DNA from: DSNY01 sp016861185
GTDB taxonomy: Bacteria > Pseudomonadota > Gammaproteobacteria > Burkholderiales > Burkholderiaceae_F
Assembly (NCBI GenBank): GCA_030263275.1
Contig: SZOR01000055.1
Location: forward strand, 1-27,737
Reading direction: 5' to 3'
Length of the DNA stretch: 27,737 bases
Of the stretch, positions 21,778 through 27,737 are shown piece by piece. The stretch's first letter is position 1; each line of letters begins with the position of its first letter. The notes below the pieces were generated by a model that was given only the letters and a program-made list of their open reading frames with translations, had not been told where the DNA came from and did no database searches. A program made the position numbers and the translations under genes.

Positions 21778-23163
21778 TCAGCCGCCAGTCAGTTCTTTGG
21801 CGCAGTCGCGTCGCGGCAGTTTCTTCTCAGCCAGGTAAGCATTGGCCGACTTCTGGATCATCGGCCGGATGATCTGCTGGTCGGCCTCGTACCAGTCAGA
21901 GGTGAAGCTCCACTTCGTGCCGTCCCAGGTGTGGATGCGGCCGGAGTGCGCGCCACCATGCTCCTTGCAGCTGGTCGAGATCGGCCGCAGCATGCCGGAG
22001 AAGCCGAGCACGTCGAGCTTCTTCTGGTCGAGCGCGAGGTTCTCGAGGCCCCAGCGGATCTGCTCGCCGGTCAAGGGCTTCTTGCCGTAGCGCTCCTGCG
22101 CGCGCTTGACGCCTTCCACGCCCAGCATCGCGCTGACCAGGCCGCGGTTGTACAACACCGTGCCGACCTCTTCCTTCGGCCCCGTGCCCTGGCCCTTGTC
22201 GTGCAGGAACTTGATGACATCCTCGTGCACCTTGAAGCGACCGGCGCCATGCTGAAGCGTCACGCCCTGGTAGCCCTTGGCATCGGCGCCGACCGGCAAC
22301 ACATCGGGCTCGGCCGCTGCCCACCACACGCCGAACATCTTGTCGCGCGGATAGCCCGTGGCGACCGCTTCCTTGATCGCGGTCGAGTTCATCACGCCCC
22401 AGCCCCACAGGAAGACGTAGTCGGGACGCTGCTGGCGGATCTGCAGCCAGGTCGCCTTTTGCTCGACGCCGGGGTGCGTGACGGGCAGCAGCAGCAGCTC
22501 GTAGCCGTGCATCTTGGCGCGTTCCTGGAGCAGCGCGATCGGCTCCTTGCCGTAGGGCGAGTCGTGGTAGACGAGCGCGATCTTCTTGCCTTTGAGCTTG
22601 TCCAGCCCGCCATTGAGCTTGCCGACGTGCTGAATCAGGATGTCGGCGGCATCCCAGTAGGTGCCCAGCAGCGGAAAGTTGTACGGGAAGGCCTCCCCGT
22701 CCACCGAGTCGGCGCGTCCATACCCGGCGGTGATCAGCGGGATCTTGTCGGCCGCGGTCTTGTCGGTCGTTGCGTAGGTGATGCCGGTCGACAGCGGCTG
22801 AAACAGCGCCGCGCCCGTCGGGCCCTTGTTCTTCAACCGCTCGTAGCACTCGACGCCCCGATCGGTGGCGTAGCCGGTCTCGCACTCCTCGTAGGTGATC
22901 TTCACGCCGTTGATGCCGCCGTCACGCGCGTTGACGAGCTTCAGGTAGTCGGCATAACCGTTGGCGAACGGCACGCCGTTCGGCGCGTAGGCGCCGGTGC
23001 GATAGACGAGCGCCGGAAAGAATTGCTCCATCGGCCCGGCCGGCGCTTTGGCCGCCGCCTTGGCCGGCGCTTTGCCCTTGTCCTGCGCGAGCGCGGTGCC
23101 GCTGCTCAGTGCAGCAACGACGCCCACCGCGGCCGCGATGGCCTTGAATGTCGCGAGTCTCAT
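21778..23163 (-). CDS. Periplasmic substrate-binding protein of a Liv-type ABC transporter
   Basis: This encodes 461 residues. The ATG at 23163 has GGAG upstream and begins a signal peptide cut after about Ala26 (GTALA-QD). A short Lys/Ala/Pro linker (KGKAPAKAAAKAPAGP) precedes a type I periplasmic binding fold: LVYRTGAYAPNGVPFANGY, VKITYEECETGYATDRG, PLITAGYGRADSVDG, KKIALVYHDSPYGKEPI, PDYVFLWGWGVMNSTAIKEA. It is longer than LivJ/LivK (about 345 mature residues), as in the branch that imports aromatic or other organic acids. The ligand is unknown. It is encoded inside the operon between the permeases and livF, followed by two hairpins. Confidence 0.9.
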   Translation of the reverse strand: MRLATFKAIAAAVGVVAALSSGTALAQDKGKAPAKAAAKAPAGPMEQFFPALVYRTGAYAPNGVPFANGYADYLKLVNARDGGINGVKITYEECETGYATDRGVECYERLKNKGPTGAALFQPLSTGITYATTDKTAADKIPLITAGYGRADSVDGEAFPYNFPLLGTYWDAADILIQHVGKLNGGLDKLKGKKIALVYHDSPYGKEPIALLQERAKMHGYELLLLPVTHPGVEQKATWLQIRQQRPDYVFLWGWGVMNSTAIKEAVATGYPRDKMFGVWWAAAEPDVLPVGADAKGYQGVTLQHGAGRFKVHEDVIKFLHDKGQGTGPKEEVGTVLYNRGLVSAMLGVEGVKRAQERYGKKPLTGEQIRWGLENLALDQKKLDVLGFSGMLRPISTSCKEHGGAHSGRIHTWDGTKWSFTSDWYEADQQIIRPMIQKSANAYLAEKKLPRRDCAKELTGG

Positions 23164-23221
23164 GTTGCCTGTCTCCTTTCGTTGGTCGTTGCTTGGGACG
23201 AACCGCCCGAGCGCGTGGGAA

Positions 23222-24286
23222 TCAATGCGGGAACGGCCACAGCCGCAGCTTCTCCTTGCCGATCGCCCACAGTCGCGCCAGACCGTGCGGTTCGGCAATC
23301 AGGAAAAACACGATCAGCGCACCGAAGATGATGAACTCCAGATGCGAGATCATCGCGGTCGATAGGGGGATGCCGAGCATGGTGGGCAGTTGGTTCAGCA
23401 ACAGCGGCAGCACGACGATGAACGCGGCGCCGAAGTAGCTGCCGAGGATCGAGCCCATGCCGCCGATGATGATCATGAACAGCAGGTTGAAGCTCAGATT
23501 GATGTTGAACGCCAGCGGTTCCCACGCGCCCAGGTGCACGAAGCCCCACAACGCGCCGGCCACCCCGGCGAAGAACGAGCTGACCGCGAAGGCCGACAGC
23601 TTGGCGTACAAGGGACGGATACCGATCACGCTGGCGGCCACGTCCATGTCGCGGATGGCCATCCAGGAGCGGCCGATGTGCGAGCGCACCAAGTTCTTGG
23701 CCAGCAGCGTCATCACCACCAGCACCCCGAGCAGGAACCAGTATTTCTCAACCGGCCGGTCGATCACCCAGCCGAACAGTTCGATGTCGGCAGACGACAC
23801 GGAGCCCGACGGCGAGTAGTTGGTGAACCACTTCACGCGGGCGAACATCCAGTCGATGAAGAACTGCGCCGCCAGCGTGGCGACCGCCAGATAGAGCCCC
23901 TTGATGCGCAGGCTCGGCACGCCGAAGACGATACCGACGAACGCGGCGATCAGCCCTGCCAGCACCAGCACGACCAGGAAATTCAGTCCCGGCACGCGGA
24001 TCACCAGGTTGTAGGCGGCGTACGCGCCCACCGCCATGAAGGCGGCGTGGCCGAGCGAGATCTGGCCGCAGTAGCCGACGAGGATGTTCAGCCCGATCGC
24101 CGCGATCGTCAGGATCAGGAACGGGATGATCAACGCGCGGAACGCATAGTCGCTGGCCAGAAGCGGCACCAGCAGGAATGCCAGCACCACCACGCCCCAG
24201 ACGAAGAAGCGGTCCTGCGTGATCGGCAGCAACTGCTGGTCCGACCTGTAGGTCGTCTTGAACTGGCCGTTTTCGCGGTAGAGCAT
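23222..24286 (-). CDS. livM: Branched-chain-type ABC permease LivM
   Basis: This encodes 354 residues with about eight to ten membrane helices. The LivM-type features include NILVGYCGQISLGHAAFMAVGAYAAYN (residues quoted in part), the GLYLAVATLAAQFF region and the cytoplasmic coupling segment SWMAIRDMDVAASVIGI that contacts the ATPase. A short cytoplasmic N-terminus (about 30 residues) precedes the first helix. It lies 51 bases after LivH and 58 bases before the binding-protein gene on the same strand, within one operon. It forms the membrane channel together with LivH. Confidence 0.92.
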   Translation of the reverse strand: MLYRENGQFKTTYRSDQQLLPITQDRFFVWGVVVLAFLLVPLLASDYAFRALIIPFLILTIAAIGLNILVGYCGQISLGHAAFMAVGAYAAYNLVIRVPGLNFLVVLVLAGLIAAFVGIVFGVPSLRIKGLYLAVATLAAQFFIDWMFARVKWFTNYSPSGSVSSADIELFGWVIDRPVEKYWFLLGVLVVMTLLAKNLVRSHIGRSWMAIRDMDVAASVIGIRPLYAKLSAFAVSSFFAGVAGALWGFVHLGAWEPLAFNINLSFNLLFMIIIGGMGSILGSYFGAAFIVVLPLLLNQLPTMLGIPLSTAMISHLEFIIFGALIVFFLIAEPHGLARLWAIGKEKLRLWPFPH

Positions 24287-24337
24287 CGTGGTTCAGTCAG
24301 TCGATGTGCCTGCTTCGGGTCATTCGACTCGCTCGCG

Positions 24338-25384
24338 CTAAACGCGATCGATGTGTTTCTCTCCGAAAAGACCCTCCGGCCGCACCAGCAGGAACGCGAG
24401 CGCGAGCACGTAGGCGAACCAGTTCTCGATGCCGCCGCCGGCCAGATCGAAGGTCTTGACCAGCACCGGGCCGAGGAAGACCTCGGCGAACTTCTCGCCG
24501 ACGCCGATGATCAGCCCGCCCAGGATCGCCCCCGGCACCGACGTCAGGCCGCCGAGGATCACCACCGGCAGCGCCTTCAGCGCGACGAGTGTCAGCGAGA
24601 ACTGCACCCCGAGCTTCGAGCCCCAGATCATGCCGGCCACCAGCGCGACGACGCCGGCCACCGCCCAGACGATCACCCAGATCGTGTTCAGCGGGATGCC
24701 GATCGACTGCGCAGCCTGATGGTCGTCGGCCACGGCGCGCAGCGCGCGGCCGGTGGCGGTCTTCTGGAAGAAGACGGCGAGCACCGCCACCAGCAACCCG
24801 GCCACCAGCGCCGCGACGAGGTCTTCCTGGTTGATCAGGATGCCGCCCTGGAACAAGCCGTCGGCGATCAGCGTCGGCGTCTTCGGCAGGCCGAGATTGA
24901 TCTCGTAGATGTCGCTGCCCCAGACGGTCTGGCCGACGCCGTCGATGAAGTAGGTGATGCCCAGCGTGGCCATCAGCAGCACGACGCCCTCCTGGTTGAC
25001 CAGGTGGCGCAGCACCAGGCGCTCGACCAGCCACGCGAAGCCGACCATCAGCGCCATCGCGATCAGGAATGCGATCGCGTTGCCGAGCAGGCGGCTTTCG
25101 ATGCCGAGCAGCGGCGGGATCCACTCGGCGAGCCGCGCCATCGCCAGCGCGGCGAACAGCACCATCGCCCCCTGGGCGAAGTTGAACACGCCGGAGGCCT
25201 TGAAGATCAGCACGAAGCCGAGAGCGACCAGCGAATACAGCACGCCGGACATCAGGCCGCCGAGCAGCACCTCGATGTAGAAACCCGGCGCGCTCAGTCC
25301 GAGCGCCAGCGGCGCGGCCATGCCGATCAGGATCGCCGCGATCAACGTGACGATCGGCCAGTTGCGTGCGAGGTCGAGCTTCAT
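24338..25384 (-). CDS. livH: Branched-chain-type ABC permease LivH
   Basis: This encodes 348 residues with about eight membrane helices. LivH-type features are GVLYSLVALGFVLIFKASGVFNFAQG near the N-terminus, LMATLGITYFIDG, and the ATPase-coupling loop TGRALRAVADDHQAAQSIGI. It is somewhat longer than the Escherichia coli protein (about 308), with extra residues between helices (SDIYEINLGLPKTPTLIADG). The start at 25384 is nine bases after the LivG stop, so translation is probably coupled. It pairs with LivM in the inner membrane. Confidence 0.92.
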   Translation of the reverse strand: MKLDLARNWPIVTLIAAILIGMAAPLALGLSAPGFYIEVLLGGLMSGVLYSLVALGFVLIFKASGVFNFAQGAMVLFAALAMARLAEWIPPLLGIESRLLGNAIAFLIAMALMVGFAWLVERLVLRHLVNQEGVVLLMATLGITYFIDGVGQTVWGSDIYEINLGLPKTPTLIADGLFQGGILINQEDLVAALVAGLLVAVLAVFFQKTATGRALRAVADDHQAAQSIGIPLNTIWVIVWAVAGVVALVAGMIWGSKLGVQFSLTLVALKALPVVILGGLTSVPGAILGGLIIGVGEKFAEVFLGPVLVKTFDLAGGGIENWFAYVLALAFLLVRPEGLFGEKHIDRV

Positions 25385-25393
25385 CGTTCGCTT

Positions 25394-26194
25394 TCAGTGC
25401 GCCACGCCGAGGTAGGCGTCGATCACGGCCTGGTTGCTGCGCACCTCGTCCGGCGAGCCGTCGCCGATCTTGCGGCCGTAGTCGAGCACGACCACGCGGT
25501 CGGAGATGTCCATCACGACGCCCATGTCGTGCTCGATCAGGACGATCGTCGTGCCGAACTCGTCGTTGACGTCGAGGATGAAGCGGCACATGTCCTCTTT
25601 TTCCTCGAGATTCATGCCGGCCATCGGCTCGTCGAGCAGCAGCAGGCGCGGCTCCATCGCGAGCGCGCGCCCGAGGTCGACCCGCTTCTGCAGGCCGTAC
25701 GGCAGACGCCCGACCGGCGTCTTGCGGTAGGCCTGGATTTCCAGGAAGTCGATGATGTGCTCGACGAACGCGCGGTGCCGCAGTTCCTCGTCCAGCGCGG
25801 GGCCGATGCGCACCGCCTGCAGCAGGATGTTGCTGCGCATCTTCAGATTGCGCCCGGTCATGATGTTGTCCAGCACGCTCATGCCCTTGAACAGCGCGAG
25901 CGACTGGAACGTGCGGGCGATGCCCATCTCGGCCGCGCGGCGCGGGTTCATCTGCTCGAAGGTAAGCGGCGTGCCGTCGGCGGTGCGGAAGGTGATGCGG
26001 CCCTGCTGCGGCGTGTAGACGCCGTTGATCACGTTCAGCATCGAGCTCTTGCCGGCGCCGTTCGGGCCGATGATCGCGCGCACCTCGTGCTCGCGCACGT
26101 CGAACGAGACGTCGGTCAGCGCCTTGACGCCGCCGAAGGCGAGCGAGATGTTCTCGACCTTGAGCAGCACGTCGCCGATGTGTCGGTTCGCCAT
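25394..26194 (-). CDS. livG: Branched-chain-type ABC transporter ATPase LivG
   Basis: This encodes 266 residues. Walker A is GPNGAGKS (43-50) and Walker B LLLLDEP contains Asp188 and Glu189. The signature loop is LPYGLQKR (about 164-171), a variant of the LSGGQ motif typical of LivG proteins, which often have YG-Q. The characteristic LivG insert carrying FQSLALFKGMSVLDNIMTGR follows the Q-loop. The H-loop is VLIEHDMGV. It begins 17 bases after the small membrane-protein gene. It should form the ATPase dimer with LivF. Confidence 0.93.
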   Translation of the reverse strand: MANRHIGDVLLKVENISLAFGGVKALTDVSFDVREHEVRAIIGPNGAGKSSMLNVINGVYTPQQGRITFRTADGTPLTFEQMNPRRAAEMGIARTFQSLALFKGMSVLDNIMTGRNLKMRSNILLQAVRIGPALDEELRHRAFVEHIIDFLEIQAYRKTPVGRLPYGLQKRVDLGRALAMEPRLLLLDEPMAGMNLEEKEDMCRFILDVNDEFGTTIVLIEHDMGVVMDISDRVVVLDYGRKIGDGSPDEVRSNQAVIDAYLGVAH

Positions 26195-26211
26195 GGCCTA
26201 TCGGTCCGTCG

Positions 26212-26454
26212 TCACTGCCGCGGCGCACCCGGCGGCGGCTCGTCTTTCATGCCCCAGGCGGCGTTCGCCGCCGGCTTGATCGGCTGCTCAGGTCTGGCCT
26301 TGCCGGCGATCCAGTGCCAGACCAGCCCCCAGAACAGAAGCACGAGGGCAAGCCCCGCCAGCGCGAGCAGCAGTGCACCGTTGGCGAGCCCGTACGCTGC
26401 GAGCGGCACGCCCGCGACCAGACACAACACGGCGAGCCAGTTCTTTGCAGTCAC
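26212..26454 (-). CDS. Small two-helix membrane protein in the Liv operon
   Basis: This encodes 80 residues. Two hydrophobic segments, about residues 7-25 and 28-47 (LALAGLALVLLFWGLVWHWI), are followed by a Pro/Ala-rich cytoplasmic or periplasmic tail ending in KDEPPPGAPRQ. I do not recognise the family. It sits between the acyl-CoA synthetase (27 bases) and livG (17 bases), so it is cotranscribed with them and may assist the transporter or the synthetase at the membrane. Confidence 0.7.
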   Translation of the reverse strand: MTAKNWLAVLCLVAGVPLAAYGLANGALLLALAGLALVLLFWGLVWHWIAGKARPEQPIKPAANAAWGMKDEPPPGAPRQ

Positions 26455-26481
26455 GGTGCCCGCCTCGCTCGCGATTCGCCG

Positions 26482-27737
26482 TCAGGCCGCACGCGCCATC
26501 GGCGCGAACTTGCGGGCGTCGCGAATCTTCAGCGTCGCGCTGATCGTTCCCGTGCGCCCGTCCTCGAACTTGACCTGGGTCTCGACGTACTGCTCCGTCT
26601 TGTCCGAGTACAGCGCGTCGACCAGCACCGCGTACTTGTCCTGGATGAAGCGGCGCCGGACCTTGCGCGTGCGGGTCAGCTCGTCGTCGTCCGGGTCGAG
26701 CTCCTTGTGCAGCACCAGGAAGCGGTGGATCTGCGAGTTGGCGAGCTTGTCGTCGGAGGCGAGGTCGGCGTTGACCTTCTCGACGCACTCGGCTACGAGG
26801 TCGAGCACCTCGGGCTTGCCCGCCAGATCGATGTAGCCGGCGTAAGGCAGTCCGCGCCGCTCGGCCCAGTTGCCGACCGCCTCGTAGTCGATGTTGATAA
26901 ACGCGGTCGCGTAGTCCCGGCCGTGGCCGAATGCCACCGCTTCCTTGATGAACGGGAAGAACTTCAGCTTGTTCTCGATGTACTTCGGCGCGAACAGCGT
27001 ACCGTCGTTGAGCCGGCCGACGTCGTTGGCGCGGTCGATGATCTTCAGGTGGCCGTCGTTGTCGAGGTAGCCGGCGTCGCCGGTGTGGTACCAGCCTTCG
27101 GCGTCCTTGACCTCGGCCGTGGCCTGCGGGTTCTTGTAGTACTCCTTCAGCAGCCCCGGGCTCTTCAGCAGGATCTCGCCGTTGTCCTTGATCTTGACTT
27201 CGACCCCGGGGATCGGCGGGCCCACGGTGTCGGGCTTGACCTGACCGTTCGGCTGGACGCAGACGAACACCGACGTTTCGGTCGAGCCGTACAGCTGCTT
27301 CAGGTTGATGCCGATCGAGCGGTAGAACGTGAACAGATCCGGCCCGATCGCTTCGCCCGCGGTGTAGGCGACCTTGACGCGGCTCATCCCGAGCACGTTG
27401 CGCAGCGGCCCGTAGACGAGCACGTCGCCGATCCAGTACAGCAGCCGGTCGGCCAGCGAAACCGGCTTGCGGTCGAGGATCCGGCCGCCGACGCGTTTGG
27501 CGACGTCCATGAAGTAATGGAAGATCCAGCGCTTGAGCCTGCCGGCGTCCTCCATGCGGATCATCACCTGCGTCAGCAGGCCCTCGAACACGCGCGGCGG
27601 CGCAAAGTAGTACGTCGGCCCGATCTCGCGCATGTCGTTGGTCACCGTCGCCGGCGACTCGGGGCAGTTGACCGTATAGCCGGTGACCAGCGCCTGCGCG
27701 TACGAGAAGATGTTCTGCCCGATCCAGGCCGGCGGCA
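26482..27737 (-). CDS. Long-chain-type acyl-CoA synthetase (5' end outside window)
   Basis: This is the C-terminal 417 residues or so of an AMP-forming acyl-CoA synthetase; the frame is open to the window edge, so the start lies beyond 27737. Visible features include PPAWIGQNIFSYAQAL at the edge, REIGPTYYFAPPRVFEGLL, the A5 segment QLYGSTETSVFV, and the A7 segment with WYHTGDAGYLDNDGHL and IIDR. The family joins a fatty or related acid to CoA via an acyl-adenylate, at or near the inner membrane. It is the first gene of the Liv-type operon in view. Two CoA ligases at the two ends of one transport operon suggest that an imported acid is activated after entry. Confidence 0.9.
   Translation of the reverse strand, partial: PPAWIGQNIFSYAQALVTGYTVNCPESPATVTNDMREIGPTYYFAPPRVFEGLLTQVMIRMEDAGRLKRWIFHYFMDVAKRVGGRILDRKPVSLADRLLYWIGDVLVYGPLRNVLGMSRVKVAYTAGEAIGPDLFTFYRSIGINLKQLYGSTETSVFVCVQPNGQVKPDTVGPPIPGVEVKIKDNGEILLKSPGLLKEYYKNPQATAEVKDAEGWYHTGDAGYLDNDGHLKIIDRANDVGRLNDGTLFAPKYIENKLKFFPFIKEAVAFGHGRDYATAFINIDYEAVGNWAERRGLPYAGYIDLAGKPEVLDLVAECVEKVNADLASDDKLANSQIHRFLVLHKELDPDDDELTRTRKVRRRFIQDKYAVLVDALYSDKTEQYVETQVKFEDGRTGTISATLKIRDARKFAPMARAA

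Noticed and set aside
23390..26836. Plus-strand open frame of more than 1100 codons across the Liv operon
   Set aside because: It is a GC-driven shadow. Its translation is rich in His, Arg, Asp and Gln without domains, while the opposite strand codes for five clear transporter genes.
1..27737. Signs of a mobile element, prophage or defence island
   Set aside because: I saw no transposase, integrase, terminal inverted repeats, tRNA attachment site, toxin-antitoxin pair or restriction gene, and base composition looks even by eye.

Overview
The window is GC-rich chromosomal DNA, most likely from a betaproteobacterium of the Burkholderiales or a relative. The grounds are the strong G/C preference at third codon positions, the arrangement of the branched-chain-type ABC transporter between two acyl-CoA ligases, and families common in that group (DUF3455, DUF1289, DUF1801, YHS lipoprotein). 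I see no rRNA, tRNA, CRISPR array, transposase, integrase or phage gene. The content is ordinary chromosomal metabolism with a scatter of exported and regulatory genes.

Layout. 1-2.3 kb, plus strand: a secreted lipoprotein, then hydroxymethylglutaryl-CoA lyase (last step of leucine breakdown). 2.3-6.1 kb, minus strand: an inner-membrane protein, a secreted lysyl-oxidase-like copper enzyme with an IPT/TIG domain, a small six-cysteine secreted protein, and a LuxR-type response regulator whose receiver looks degenerate and whose frame stays open far upstream. 6.5-9.6 kb: a YHS-domain lipoprotein facing a minus-strand set of CDP-alcohol phosphatidyltransferase, Tat-exported aldo/keto reductase and EamA exporter. 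9.7-12.0 kb, plus strand: an operon of a FlK-like thioesterase, a small pyridoxamine-phosphate-oxidase-fold protein, and a larger protein joining that fold to a GAF domain and a C-terminal regulatory-looking domain. 12.0-12.7 kb: a hemerythrin-type protein on the minus strand. 12.9-14.9 kb, plus strand: a tightly coupled operon of DUF1289, MaoC-like hydratase, PH-like membrane protein and metallo-beta-lactamase-fold hydrolase, ending at a palindromic intergenic repeat. 15.1-17.4 kb: a DUF3455 lipoprotein, a secreted protein and an exported tandem rhodanese.

17.4-18.9 kb holds the most self-contained regulatory unit. A TetR-type repressor has an operator inside its own promoter, and a near-identical perfect palindrome lies just ahead of an unrecognised 41-codon gene with a strong ribosome binding site. 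A short remnant of a dihydrofolate-reductase-like gene lies on the other side of the repressor. A carboxymuconolactone-decarboxylase/AhpD-like gene follows, then at 19.0 kb a DUF1801 protein with a histone-H1-like tail and a clear terminator.

19.6-27.7 kb is one minus-strand operon. In transcription order it holds an acyl-CoA synthetase (cut by the window edge), a small membrane protein, LivG, LivH, LivM, a periplasmic binding protein, LivF and a PaaK-like ligase. The layout suggests uptake of an organic acid or amino-acid-like compound followed by CoA activation. The substrate cannot be read from sequence. Together with HMG-CoA lyase, the FlK-like thioesterase and the MaoC-like hydratase, the window leans towards acyl-CoA metabolism.
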